From Terriglobia bacterium (GTDB taxonomy: Bacteria; Acidobacteriota; Terriglobia; Terriglobales; Acidobacteriaceae), in contig JAIQFP010000004.1 in assembly GCA_020073165.1 (NCBI GenBank), positions 62,001-126,000 of the forward strand: a stretch of 64,000 nt of DNA, in the 5' to 3' direction. The position numbers and the translations under genes are program-made. The notes under the pieces were generated by a model that saw only the letters and a list, made by a program, of their open reading frames with translations, did no database searches and was not told the DNA's origin. Below, one piece after another: positions 34,841 to 43,995 of the stretch (its first letter is position 1; each line of letters begins with the position of its first letter).

Positions 34841-36349
34841 ATGGCAGACGAGAGCAAGAACGCGGTGGTCGAGCCGGTGGTCAGCAACAACGGCTACGAA
34901 CTGATTCATTCCAAGTCGCCGCTGTTTTATGACTTGTACGACCGCAAGTCGGAACTGAAGCACCAGACCCACTACTGTCCGGGCTGCGGACACGGCGTGG
35001 CCCACAAGCTGATTGCCGAGGCGCTGCAGGAACTGGGCGTGCAGGACAAGACCATCTTCGTGAGCCCGGTGGGCTGCTCGGTGTTTGCTTACTACTACTT
35101 CGATGTGGGCAACGTGCAGGTGCCGCACGGGCGCGCTCCGGCGTCCGCCACCGCTATCAAGCGCGCCTGTCCGGACAAGATTGTCATCTCCTACCAGGGG
35201 GACGGGGACTTGGCAGCGATTGGCACGGCGGAGATCATCCATGCCGCCAATCGCGGGGAAAAGATCACCGTCTTCTTTGTGAACAACGCCATCTACGGGA
35301 TGACCGGCGGGCAAATGGCGCCAACGACGCTGGTGGGGCAGAAGAGCACGACTTCGCCCTGGGGACGCCGCCCAGTGAACGAGGGCTTCCCGTTGCACAT
35401 GGCGGAGCTGATCTCGACGCTGGAAGCGCCGGTGTACGTCGAGCGGGTCGCGCTCTCGGACAACAAGAACATCATGAAAGCGCGGCGCGCGATCAAGAAG
35501 GCCCTGGAAAATCAGTGCAACGGAGCAGGCTTCTCGTTCGTAGAAATTCTCTCTCCCTGTCCGACCATCTGGGGCAAGGATCCGGTGGAGGCGCGGCGAT
35601 GGGTGCTCGAGGCGATGGTGCCAATCTTCCCCTTGAATGTTTTCCGCGACCACAAGCCGGAGATGCCGGTGAACAATGCGCCGCCGCAACGTCCAGTGCC
35701 CGATGTGCTCGAGATCACGCCGGTCGAAGGGGCGCACGGCGCTGCTACAGGGATGCACGCGCATCACTTCAAGAATTTCACCATCAAGGTAGCGGGCTTC
35801 GGAGGTCAGGGAGTGCTGCTGCTCGGGCAACTCCTCACCGAGATGGGCATGCGCGAAGGCCTGGAGGTGAGCTGGCTGCCTTCGTACGGCCCGGAGATGC
35901 GCTCCGGGAGCGCACATTGCCATGTTTGCCTGTCCCAGGAGCGCATTGGCTCGCCGCTGATCTCGCATCCCGACGCGCTGATTGCCATGAACGAGATCTC
36001 CCTGCGCAAGTTTGCGCCCCAGGTGGCCCAGGGCGGGTTGATCCTCTATAACCGGGACACTCTACCCGATGATTTCGCTTTGCCGCCGGGCGTGCGTGCT
36101 ATTTGTATCCCGGCTTCAGAGATGGCCGACAAACTGGGGTCCATGAAGACCACCAATATCGTGATGATGGGGGCGCTGCTGGAGGAGACAGAGTGCCTGT
36201 CTCCCGGGACCGCGATGGGCGTGATTGAAGACAAGGTCAAGAAGGTCGCCCTGCTCGAGACTAACCGCAAGGCGCTCGCCGCCGGGCGGGAGTTCATCGA
36301 TCACCAGGTACGGATTGCGGTGACCCAGCCCGACGGCTTCGCGGAGTAG
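34841..36349 (+). CDS. Fused beta (TPP-binding) and gamma subunits of 2-oxoacid:ferredoxin oxidoreductase
   Basis: A 502-residue fusion. Residues about 35-290 are the TPP-binding beta subunit: HYCPGCGHG, SPVGCS, and the TPP motif GDGD followed by FVNN. Residues about 308-490 are the gamma subunit: VAGFGGQGVLLLGQLL, SYGPEMRSGSAHCHV, and SMKTTNIVMMGAL. The two are usually separate genes in four-subunit enzymes. A Pro-rich linker of about 20 residues joins them here. ATG 34841 has a GAGAGGG site; the longer frame upstream overlaps the alpha gene and is not real. This is the last gene of the operon. Confidence 0.9.
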   Translation: MADESKNAVVEPVVSNNGYELIHSKSPLFYDLYDRKSELKHQTHYCPGCGHGVAHKLIAEALQELGVQDKTIFVSPVGCSVFAYYYFDVGNVQVPHGRAPASATAIKRACPDKIVISYQGDGDLAAIGTAEIIHAANRGEKITVFFVNNAIYGMTGGQMAPTTLVGQKSTTSPWGRRPVNEGFPLHMAELISTLEAPVYVERVALSDNKNIMKARRAIKKALENQCNGAGFSFVEILSPCPTIWGKDPVEARRWVLEAMVPIFPLNVFRDHKPEMPVNNAPPQRPVPDVLEITPVEGAHGAATGMHAHHFKNFTIKVAGFGGQGVLLLGQLLTEMGMREGLEVSWLPSYGPEMRSGSAHCHVCLSQERIGSPLISHPDALIAMNEISLRKFAPQVAQGGLILYNRDTLPDDFALPPGVRAICIPASEMADKLGSMKTTNIVMMGALLEETECLSPGTAMGVIEDKVKKVALLETNRKALAAGREFIDHQVRIAVTQPDGFAE

Positions 36350-36363
36350 GGAAGGGGCTCACG

Positions 36364-36380
36364 CGAGGGGCACACCCTCG
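36364..36380. terminator. Weak hairpin between convergent operons
   Basis: A 6-bp stem CGAGGG / CCCTCG with a 5-base loop lies 15 bases after the fused oxidoreductase gene and 11 bases before the arsM stop. No T-run follows, so the call is tentative. Confidence 0.3.
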
Positions 36381-36390
36381 GGGATCGTTC

Positions 36391-37206
36391 CTATGCCCGC
36401 CCTCCGTGCAGTTTGACGGACGCGACCGCTGACGCCGCCTCGTACATCCAATGACCGTCTGCACCTCCGCCACAGCAGCTGGTCGCGGCTTTCCGCTGCT
36501 CCAGTCCATAAGCCACTAGCAGCTTGCCAGCGGGCACGATCTGGGGAATCGTCAGGTCCGCCAAGCCTGCTTCCAGTGCCATGCGGACGTAGTCGGTGAG
36601 CAAGCTGGCGCCGGCCACGCAGCCCACATAGGCGCTCACGTCTTGGGCGACCTTCTCGGGAAGTTCCTTCAGCAAGACCAGGTCGCTGATGGCGAACTGG
36701 CCACCCGGCTTCAGCACGCGTGCGATCTCACGGAACACCGCCGGCTTGTCCGGGCTGAGGTTGATGACGCAATTGCTGATCACCAGATCGATGGACCCGT
36801 CCTCCACCGGCAAGTTTTCAATCCGCCCTTTGCGGAATTCGACGCTGCTCGCCCCCAGGTCCTGCGCATTCTTGCGGGCTTGCGCCAGCATGTCATCGGT
36901 CATGTCCACGCCAATGACGCGGCCGTTTGGACCAACCTGCCGCCAGGCGAGAAACGCATCAAAGCCGGCGCCACTGCCGAGGTCAAGCACAGTCATGCCG
37001 GGTTGAATGGCAGCCAAGGCCAACGGATTGCCGCACCCCAGGCCAAGGTTGGCCTGCTGCGCGAGCGCGAGGTCTTCCTCGGAGTAGCCGATGGCCTTGG
37101 CCACTTCGCCGGGCGCGGTGCAGCCACAGCCAGACTGTTCGCCGCGCGCGATGGCTCCGTAGCGCTCCTTTACTACTTCTACGATGTCCGTTTCATGTGT
37201 GGGCAT
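36391..37206 (-). CDS. arsM: Arsenite S-adenosylmethionine methyltransferase
   Basis: Methylates As(III) with SAM, a detoxification step producing methylarsenicals. The 271 residues have the SAM motif VLDLGSGAGFDAFLA and the Cys residues expected for As(III) binding: Cys58 (GLGCGNP), Cys146 (ISNCVINLSPDK) and Cys196 (YVGCVAG). A further Cys pair lies near the C-terminus (TSCCGGG). The start ATG 37204-37206 overlaps the stop of the MarR gene by one base (TAATG), so translation is coupled. The two form an operon. Confidence 0.93.
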   Translation of the reverse strand: MPTHETDIVEVVKERYGAIARGEQSGCGCTAPGEVAKAIGYSEEDLALAQQANLGLGCGNPLALAAIQPGMTVLDLGSGAGFDAFLAWRQVGPNGRVIGVDMTDDMLAQARKNAQDLGASSVEFRKGRIENLPVEDGSIDLVISNCVINLSPDKPAVFREIARVLKPGGQFAISDLVLLKELPEKVAQDVSAYVGCVAGASLLTDYVRMALEAGLADLTIPQIVPAGKLLVAYGLEQRKAATSCCGGGADGHWMYEAASAVASVKLHGGRA

Positions 37207-37733
37207 TAGGTTTTTCTCCTTGAGGCAAGTCGGTTTTTCGGTGCTACACGGCAGCTCACGCCCACGTCCGGCCATTCACCACCGAAGTCACAGCAGCCCT
37301 CCGGCCCGAGCGCATGGTTCAGCATGCGGATACCGGCCAACAGTTGCGGGCGAAAGCCGGCGGGAATTCCTTTGAGAATGGTTCGCGTGCGGTCGAGCAT
37401 GAGTTGGTCGATACGGCCACGCACGGCGCGGCCGCGTTCGGTAATGGCCACCATGGCGGCGCGGCCGTCTTCGCCAGCGCCCCGCACCCGCTGAATCAGG
37501 CCGTGGGCCTCAAGCTTCTCCAGCACGCGGGTCATGGCACTTGGGGTGAGGCAACTTTCGCCGGCAAGCTCGGAAAGGCGAGCGCCTTGCTTGTCCACCA
37601 GAGTGCGCAGGATGCCGCACTGCCGCGGCGTCAGCCCTTCGCAGCAGACTTCGTCCGGGCCCACCCGGTTGAGGACGCGAGCCAAGCGCTCCAGCTCGAC
37701 GGACCAAGTGGCAATCTGGGCGGCCTTTACCAT
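37206..37733 (-). CDS. MarR-family regulator with vicinal cysteine pairs, coupled to arsM
   Basis: A 175-residue winged-helix protein: LTPRQCGILRTL, LSELAGESCLTPSAMTRVLEKLEAHGLIQR, and the wing region GEDGRAAMVAITERGR. It has seven Cys, including pairs at 30-31 (DEVCCEG) and 147-148 (EGCCDFG) plus Cys39, Cys61 and Cys161. Thiol clusters of this kind are used by arsenic and metal sensors of other families. With arsM overlapping its stop codon, an As(III)-responsive repressor is a reasonable inference. The start at ATG 37731-37733 fits a leaderless transcript from the promoter listed next; in-frame starts further upstream exist. Confidence 0.8.
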   Translation of the reverse strand: MVKAAQIATWSVELERLARVLNRVGPDEVCCEGLTPRQCGILRTLVDKQGARLSELAGESCLTPSAMTRVLEKLEAHGLIQRVRGAGEDGRAAMVAITERGRAVRGRIDQLMLDRTRTILKGIPAGFRPQLLAGIRMLNHALGPEGCCDFGGEWPDVGVSCRVAPKNRLASRRKT

Positions 37734-37739
37734 ACGCAT

Positions 37740-37773
37740 AGGATAGGCAAATATAGTTGCATGTGTCAAGCAA
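37740..37773 (-). promoter_or_regulatory. Promoter and candidate operator of the marR-arsM operon
   Basis: On the minus strand TTGACA (37764-37769) and TATCCT (37740-37745) have an 18-base spacer. Transcription would begin at about 37733, that is at or next to the ATG. The inverted repeat TTGC-N9-GCAA (37757-37773) overlaps the -35 box, a good place for autorepression by the MarR protein. Confidence 0.45.
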
Positions 37774-38326
37774 ATAAACTGGAAGCAACATTTCATCCCA
37801 GAGACGCAGAGCATGATTCTCACCCTCTGTTCAAAATCGGACAGTGACCGCGCGACCTTCCCCGGACAACGAACAGCAGGATCAGCTGCCGCGAACCATG
37901 AGGAGGCAGCGTGACCGCGCTCTTGGTGGGGAAAAGCGTCCGATTTCGGGCAGGCCGGGAAGTAGATTCGAACTTTGGAAGTTCAACCTTGCGCCAGGAT
38001 ATGAAAAGCTGGACTCGGCGGTCTCACTCGCCAGAGATAACCACGCGGACTGCCGGCTCACTGCGAATAAGAATGTGCAGAAAATTTACAAACGTTTCTC
38101 ACCTTTCGTGAATCTTAACGTCTAAGTGAGCAAGAGTTTTCCGGCACAGGCCGGGTTGCCCCTCGCGCTTGGAACAGACGGACCGCGACTCGCGATTTCA
38201 GGTCCAGATCTGAGGGAACGAATCGGCGGAGCTTTACGTATTCCAGCGCAGGATGGGTTGTTTTCAGGGCGGGGTGGAGCAGCGGACACAGGCGCCGGCA
38301 AAGCTGCAAGGCTCCGGAGGATGGTC
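37774..38326. other. Gap between marR and the winged-helix gene
   Basis: No recognised gene in about 550 bases. One short frame, GTG 37911 to stop 38109-38111 (66 codons), follows a strong GAGGAGG ribosome site, but the translated sequence is Arg/Ser-rich and looks like nothing known. In-frame extensions of the next gene back to 38126 have no protein-like character. Confidence 0.4.
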
Positions 38327-38860
38327 ATGGAAAACGGGCGGAACGGTAACAATGGGAACGGGAACCTCAAGAACCTTCCGGGCAGTGGGGATCCACATGT
38401 CCAGGAGGTAGTGCGGGCTGCGCACGAAGAACTGCGGCAGCTCATGCGGCAACGGGCCGAGATCATGAAGCGCATCGGTACCGTCAAACAGACAATCGTG
38501 GGACTGGCCAACTTGTTCGGCGACGACGTGCTGACCGAGGAGTTGCTGGAGTTGGTGGATCGCAAGAGCGGTGGACGCCAGCCGGGATTTACCAAAGCGT
38601 GCCGGATGGTGCTGATGGAAGCCGACCGGCCGCTGGGGGCCCGCGAGGTTTGCGAGCAGATCCAGCAGAAGGTTCCGCCGGTACTGCTTCGGCACAAGGA
38701 TCCGCTGGCCTCGGTGACGACGGTGCTCAACCGGTTAGTGGAGTATGGTGAGGCGCGCACCGTGCCGCGCGAGAACGGGCGCAGGGCGTGGCAGTGGGTG
38801 TCGGACCCGGCGAACACAGGGTTGGGCGCTACCCGAAGCGAGAACTTCACCGAGGCTTAA
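38327..38860 (+). CDS. Probable winged-helix DNA-binding protein of unknown function
   Basis: A 177-residue protein with an Asn/Gly-rich start, a helical region (about 25-65; HEELRQLMRQRAEIMKRI) and a C-terminal winged-helix-like domain (about 85-160; ADRPLGAREVCEQIQQK, then SVTTVLNRLVEYGEARTV). ATG 38327 has a CGGAGG site at 6-base spacing. The ATG two codons earlier is too close to it. No named family recognised; the C-terminal pattern resembles small acidobacterial HTH proteins. It stands alone. Confidence 0.6.
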   Translation: MENGRNGNNGNGNLKNLPGSGDPHVQEVVRAAHEELRQLMRQRAEIMKRIGTVKQTIVGLANLFGDDVLTEELLELVDRKSGGRQPGFTKACRMVLMEADRPLGAREVCEQIQQKVPPVLLRHKDPLASVTTVLNRLVEYGEARTVPRENGRRAWQWVSDPANTGLGATRSENFTEA

Positions 38861-39033
38861 CCAGGCAAGAGGACGAACGTCGGCCGCAGGCGGGATTTCG
38901 CTTGCGGCCACTTGGACTGCGCACGGTTTGCGGCTGCAGGTCAGGAGTGAGTGTGGAAGATGCCGGGTCAACCATGACCCGGCATTTCCGTTTGCAGAGA
39001 ATCTCGGTTTGATCCCCCACGAGGCCAGGGGTG

Positions 39034-39747
39034 TTACGCCGGCGGCAGGAGCATTCCCTTCTCCAGATGACGCGTGACGTGAGCGTAGGAGGCTGCATGC
39101 GGGTCATGGGTCACCATCACCACCGTCTTGTGAGAATCCTCGTTTAGGCGCTTCAGGATGTCGAGCACCTCCGTCGCGGAATGACTGTCGAGGTCGCCGG
39201 TCGGCTCGTCAGCGAGCAGCAGAGTGGGATCGCTGACAATAGCGCGGGCGATGGCGACGCGCTGTTCCTGTCCGCCGGAGAGTTGCTTGGGCAGATGGTT
39301 GACGCGGTCCTCGAGGCCAACGAGTTTGAGGGCGGTCATGACGTGGTCGCGGCGCTGCTGCGCACTGAGCTTGGTCAACAGCAGTGGCAACTCCACATTC
39401 TCAAAGGCGGTGAGCACGGGAATCAGGTTGAATGTCTGGAAGACGTAGCCGATGTGCTCGTTGCGCCAGCGCGCCGACTGGCCATCGCTGAAGCGGAAGA
39501 TGTTCTCGCCCAGCACCAGCAGGTCCCCCGAGGTCGGCCGGTCAATGGCGGCAATCATGTTGAGCAAGGTGGTCTTGCCCGAACCCGACGGACCCATCAG
39601 CGCGAGGAATTCCCCGGCGGCGATCTCGAGGGAAACTTCGTCGAGCGCTTTGACCTCAAAAGCATCGCGCTTGAAAACCTTGCTGACGTTGCGGGCCTGG
39701 ACGACTTTAGTCTGGGTAGCCGTATGTGGAACGGTAGCAGTGCTCAT
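39034..39747 (-). CDS. MacB/LolD-like ABC transporter ATP-binding protein
   Basis: A 237-residue ATPase of the MacB/LolD group that drives FtsX-type permeases. Walker [10 protein letters not shown] (52-60), signature LSGGQ (156-160), Walker B LLLADEP (176-182) and the H-loop in VMVTHDPH are all present, so it should be active. Its ATG overlaps the stop of the adaptor gene (ATGA), and it is the last gene of a four-gene exporter operon. Confidence 0.93.
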   Translation of the reverse strand: MSTATVPHTATQTKVVQARNVSKVFKRDAFEVKALDEVSLEIAAGEFLALMGPSGSGKTTLLNMIAAIDRPTSGDLLVLGENIFRFSDGQSARWRNEHIGYVFQTFNLIPVLTAFENVELPLLLTKLSAQQRRDHVMTALKLVGLEDRVNHLPKQLSGGQEQRVAIARAIVSDPTLLLADEPTGDLDSHSATEVLDILKRLNEDSHKTVVMVTHDPHAASYAHVTRHLEKGMLLPPA

Positions 39748-41117
39748 GACTGTCCTTTGATCTTGATTTTGTCTCCATCTTTCAAATTGGGCGGACCGGA
39801 AATAATGACGTCCTCGCCGCCGGTCAGCCCCTCGACTAGATAGCCGTTACTACGGGTCGCATGAATTCGGACCTCCCGCATGATTGCCTTGCTGTCGTAC
39901 ACGATGAACACGACCTTCTTTCCCTCGTGGTCGCGCACCGCCGCGGTGGGCACCAGCACCCCCGAAGGCTGCGCAGTCGTGGCTTTGCTCCCCGCTTCGT
40001 TCGGCAGGAAATTCACCGTGGCGTTCATATCCGGACGCAAGTAGGAATCCGGGTTGAGGATTTGCACCTTGATCTGCACTGTCGCCTTCTGGCGGTCGGC
40101 CTCGGGCGAGATCTCTGCGATTTGACCGTCGTACTTGCGGTCGGGATAGGCGTCCGTGCTGACGATGCCCTTCTGGTGCGGGCTGAGCTTGCTGAAATCA
40201 TCCTGCGCAATATCCAATTCCACCTGCAAGTCATTGAGATCGGCAAGCGCCACCACCGAACCCTGCGGGCCGCCCTCCGCCGAACTGGCAAATTGCGCGG
40301 TGATCAGCTCTCCCTTTTCCGCAGTGCGTTCCAGGATGGTGCCGCTCACCGGCGCCCGAATCACCGTGGCATCGAGTTGCGACTGCGCATAGGCCAACTG
40401 GCCCTCCGCCTGGAGCAGTGCGCCTTTGGCCCGCGCAATCTCTTCCGCACGGGGTCCGATCTTCATCAATTGATACGCCTGGGTCAGCGAGTTCACCCGC
40501 TGCTGGTCGGCATCAAACTTGGCGGTAGCATCGTCCAGCGATTGCTGCGATAAGACACCTTGCCGCACCAGGTCGCGGGTACGATCTAACGTGATCTTGT
40601 CATTGGCAAGAGTGGCACGAGCTTCGTCGAGGTTGTGTTGGGCCTGCTGAATTTCCTGAGGCCGCGAGCCGTTCTCCAGTTCCTGCAAATAGGCCTTGGC
40701 GTTTTCCGCCGCTCCCCTGGACTGCATGACTTGGGCGCGGAATTCGTCGTCTTCGAGACGCACCAGCACCTGGCCCTGCTTGACCTTGTCGCCCTTCTCC
40801 ACCCCGATCCAGGCGACGCGCCCGGTGACCTTGGAGTTCACGTTGATCTTGTGATGCGCGACGATGTAACCACTGGCGGTGAGCACCGTGCCGGGCGTAT
40901 CGGCGCTTTCCGCGGTGGCTCGCGCCACGGTCACTTCCGGCGCATCCGCTGCAAGCAGGCGGTAGGCAACAGCAATCACGCCCAGAAGCACCACCAGAGC
41001 GATGCCGCCGACAATGTATCGGCGGGCCCAGAGCGGCGGCTCCCCCTCGCCGTTGCCGCGTTGCGAGCGGTCGATGCGCAGGCTCTGCAGGTCTTGATGT
41101 TTGGTATCAATCGCCAT
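39744..41117 (-). CDS. Periplasmic adaptor (HlyD/MacA-like) of the ABC exporter
   Basis: A 457-residue membrane-fusion protein. One N-terminal membrane helix (about 33-50), a split lipoyl domain ([22 protein letters not shown] and later RAPVSGTIL), a long helical hairpin (about 120-235), and a beta-barrel/membrane-proximal part ([15 protein letters not shown]). It bridges the inner-membrane permeases to an outer-membrane channel; no TolC gene is in this window. It lies 29 bases after the second permease and overlaps the ATPase gene by 4 bases. Confidence 0.9.
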   Translation of the reverse strand: MAIDTKHQDLQSLRIDRSQRGNGEGEPPLWARRYIVGGIALVVLLGVIAVAYRLLAADAPEVTVARATAESADTPGTVLTASGYIVAHHKINVNSKVTGRVAWIGVEKGDKVKQGQVLVRLEDDEFRAQVMQSRGAAENAKAYLQELENGSRPQEIQQAQHNLDEARATLANDKITLDRTRDLVRQGVLSQQSLDDATAKFDADQQRVNSLTQAYQLMKIGPRAEEIARAKGALLQAEGQLAYAQSQLDATVIRAPVSGTILERTAEKGELITAQFASSAEGGPQGSVVALADLNDLQVELDIAQDDFSKLSPHQKGIVSTDAYPDRKYDGQIAEISPEADRQKATVQIKVQILNPDSYLRPDMNATVNFLPNEAGSKATTAQPSGVLVPTAAVRDHEGKKVVFIVYDSKAIMREVRIHATRSNGYLVEGLTGGEDVIISGPPNLKDGDKIKIKGQS

Positions 41118-41146
41118 GGTTCGTCTTCAGTCGTCCACAAACCGAA

Positions 41147-42310
41147 TCAGTCGCGCAACGCTCCCACAATGTTCTGGCGGGCGGCGTGCCAGGCCGGCGC
41201 CAGGCCTCCGAACAGGCCCATGATCATGGCAAAAATGACCGCGGCCGTGACCACTCCCGGGGTCATGCGCAGGCTGAACACCGCTTCGCTGAAGGTGACC
41301 GGGTTCGATGTGCCCGTGGTCATACCGTTGAAGGGCAGCATCAGCACAATGCCGGCCAGCGCTCCCAGCAGCGACAGCAATAAGGATTCGAAGACAAATG
41401 AAGTCAGGATGCTGGGGCGCGAGAACCCGATAATACGCAGCGTGGCAATTTCGCGCGCCCGGTAGGCCACCGCCGCGTACATGGTGTTCATGGCGGCAAA
41501 GCAGGAACCGATCGCCATAATGATGGCCACCACCGTGCCCACAAACTTTATGGGGTTCCCCGACTTGGTCTGTTCCGCGTAGTAATCCGATTCCAGCATT
41601 CCGTTCAGCTTCAGCCTCTGGTCGTCACTGACGCGGTTCTTCAGGGCCACGGCGGTGGCCGGGTCGGTGGCCTGTATCAGCACGGAGGAATACTGGCTGC
41701 GATCGAGATCGGAAGCGATCTGGTTGATGTCGCCCCAGATCTCGGATTCATGCGCCGAACTGCCGCTGTCGAAGATGCCAACCACCGTCCAATTGCCTTT
41801 GCCGAAAAACACGGTATCGCCCAGATTCGTGTGGGCGAAGCGCTCGTGAATCGATTTGCTCACCACCACTTCGCGTTGTCCGGGAGTAAACCAGCGCCCG
41901 GAGATCAGCTTCACCTTAGGACGCATTTCCAGACCCACCGGCGCCAGGAACCGGATGGTGACGTTCACGTCGCCTGTCCCGTCTTTGCGCGGCAGCACGA
42001 TGACCAGGATGTTTTCTCCGGAGATAAGAGGTTCGCCTTGACTGTTTTTGGCAATTCCAGGCAGGTCCTTGAGCACCTGCATGGCGTCGCGCGACACTCC
42101 TCCCGCGGCTAGTTCGGAGGTGGAACCTTTGCGCAGGACCAGGACAGTGCGGGCATCGCCTGTCGTCGCGAAGGCGTCGCGCAGTCCCGCCAGCAAAGCC
42201 ATGATGAAGATGGCGATGGTGACGGTCAGCGCGATGCCCAATGCGGTCATCACGGTGGCGCCTTTGCGCAGTCGCAGGTTCCGGATGTTGTAGCTGATCG
42301 GTATCGCCAT
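41147..42310 (-). CDS. FtsX/MacB-like ABC permease (second of two)
   Basis: A 387-residue permease. The first membrane helix (about 20-45) is followed by a periplasmic MacB_PCD-like domain, then three helices carrying the FtsX signature (AYRAREIATLRIIGFSRPSI, and at the end HAARQNIVGALRD). An AGGAGAG ribosome site precedes the ATG; the upstream permease stop is 12 bases away. It differs clearly from the first permease, so the exporter is probably a heterodimer. Confidence 0.9.
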   Translation of the reverse strand: MAIPISYNIRNLRLRKGATVMTALGIALTVTIAIFIMALLAGLRDAFATTGDARTVLVLRKGSTSELAAGGVSRDAMQVLKDLPGIAKNSQGEPLISGENILVIVLPRKDGTGDVNVTIRFLAPVGLEMRPKVKLISGRWFTPGQREVVVSKSIHERFAHTNLGDTVFFGKGNWTVVGIFDSGSSAHESEIWGDINQIASDLDRSQYSSVLIQATDPATAVALKNRVSDDQRLKLNGMLESDYYAEQTKSGNPIKFVGTVVAIIMAIGSCFAAMNTMYAAVAYRAREIATLRIIGFSRPSILTSFVFESLLLSLLGALAGIVLMLPFNGMTTGTSNPVTFSEAVFSLRMTPGVVTAAVIFAMIMGLFGGLAPAWHAARQNIVGALRD

Positions 42311-42322
42311 CGCACTCTCCTG

Positions 42323-43474
42323 CTAGCCGATGTGCCGCAATCCTTCCACGATATTCTGCCGTGAGGCGTGGTAGGCGGGCACGAACGAACTCACCAACCC
42401 CACCACCGCCGCCACCACCACCGCCACCAGCATAGTAGGCACGGTCACTCTCATGCCGTTCAGAAACAGGCCGGTCTGGGGCGAACGTGCCACGGCAGCA
42501 ATCAAACCGGCCGCTGCCAGCGTCCCCAACAATCCTCCCACCAGTGCCACGGTCACCGACTCACCCACGAAGAGCCCGAGTATCTTGGCCTTGGTGAAGC
42601 CCAGCGTCTTGAGCACGGCCACCTCGCGGGTCCGCTCGCGGATGGACATGGCCATGGTGTTGGCCGACACCAGCAAGGTCGCAAACACCACCGCCAGGCA
42701 GATACTGAGGATGAAGGCCTTTACATTCCCCAGGGTCGCGATCCAGCTCAGCTGAAATGCGTGCTCGCTCTCTGTCTTCGTCGGACGCGGGGCGTTACGG
42801 AATTCCTCATCAATTTCCCTGGCGACTTTGGGCACGTCCTGTGGCGAATCGGCCAGCACCCCGTAGAACCCCACGAGGCCCTTGATCTGCGGATAGCCTT
42901 CGTCAATGTAGGTGTTGTTAAAGTACAGCGATTGGGTAGGCTGCGGCGCCGTGTACATTCCCCGGATGGTGAGTTCCAGGTTCACCGGGAAAATGGTTCC
43001 CTTGATGAACAAACGATCGCCGATCTTCCATCCATGTTGTTTGGCCAGATCGGCATCCACTACACACCCGGCGCGGTCATGCTGCCAGGCTCGCAGTTGG
43101 TCTGGCGGGATCTTGAATTCTGGGTACACCTCGAACAATTCCTCCGGATCGGTGCCGAACTGCGCGAAGAAATTCTCCGGTTTCGCGTCCTTGTACTGCC
43201 CGCCAAACCAGGTCTGATTGACCACATGCGTGACTCCCGGAAGCGAACGAATTTTCTCCCGGTAGGAATAGGGAAGGAAAAAGACCAGTGATACTTTGTG
43301 CCGCGTGATCAACCGTTGCGCCGATTCGGCGCTGCCCTCGGTCAGGTAGAACGCCCGCCAGATGGTCATCATCAGAGTCAGCAGCAGCAGGGAAAACGCG
43401 ATGCTCAGCACTGTCAGGGTCGTGCGCCGCTTGTTACGGAAGGCGTTCTTGCTCATGAAGCGAGTCAGGGTCAT
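42323..43474 (-). CDS. FtsX/MacB-like ABC permease (first of two)
   Basis: A 383-residue permease starting the exporter operon. N-terminal helix (TLTVLSIAFSLLLLTLMMTIW), a periplasmic domain of about 200 residues, then three helices with the FtsX signature (RTREVAVLKTLGFTKAKIL; end HASRQNIVEGLRHIG). The order permease-permease-adaptor-ATPase suggests export of a small amphiphile or peptide, or lipoprotein-type extraction; the substrate cannot be read from the sequence. Confidence 0.9.
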   Translation of the reverse strand: MTLTRFMSKNAFRNKRRTTLTVLSIAFSLLLLTLMMTIWRAFYLTEGSAESAQRLITRHKVSLVFFLPYSYREKIRSLPGVTHVVNQTWFGGQYKDAKPENFFAQFGTDPEELFEVYPEFKIPPDQLRAWQHDRAGCVVDADLAKQHGWKIGDRLFIKGTIFPVNLELTIRGMYTAPQPTQSLYFNNTYIDEGYPQIKGLVGFYGVLADSPQDVPKVAREIDEEFRNAPRPTKTESEHAFQLSWIATLGNVKAFILSICLAVVFATLLVSANTMAMSIRERTREVAVLKTLGFTKAKILGLFVGESVTVALVGGLLGTLAAAGLIAAVARSPQTGLFLNGMRVTVPTMLVAVVVAAVVGLVSSFVPAYHASRQNIVEGLRHIG

Positions 43475-43995
43475 GTTCAGAACTCCGGGAAGAAAACGAA
43501 TACTGGCCGACTTGCCCCAAAATTAGTATCAGGATAGACGATGGCCAACCACTCCACAACTGGCTTGCAAGGCTTGACAATTTGTTTACGTCTTGTCCGC
43601 GACCAGCTTCTTCATCGGCTGCCGACACTATCTCGCGCCCGTGCCGTCTCGCACCAGTGGAGATCGTCAACCGGCCTGGATGACAAATGTCACCTTCGCC
43701 GAAGAAAGCTTCCCATAGCTAGAAACGGATGGCGGCCCCGAAAAGTCACGGCTGATGGCCGGACTCCGGGTTTCGCGAGGCTCGACGGAGGAGGAGGGAC
43801 GGAAAGGAGGCACCGCAAACTGCTGTGGCAAGACCCTTTGCGGGTTTTGCCCAATCGATGATCCGGGTACTTTCGTAATTCACGATGGTAGAACGGATCG
43901 GGCTATCCTACCTCTATCCCTTCCCCACAGGTCCAAGCCTGACGTCTTCCACAAGGGGACGTCCCCGTTCTTCGCCTGTGCGAGGGTAGGAAGAA
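43475..43995. other. Divergent intergenic region between exporter operon and pseudokinase gene
   Basis: 521 bases without a recognised gene. Both flanking transcripts start here. A TTGACA at 43574-43579 on the + strand has no convincing -10 at 16-18 bases, so no promoter is called. The AGGAAG site before ATG 43996 supports the kinase-like start. Confidence 0.5.
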
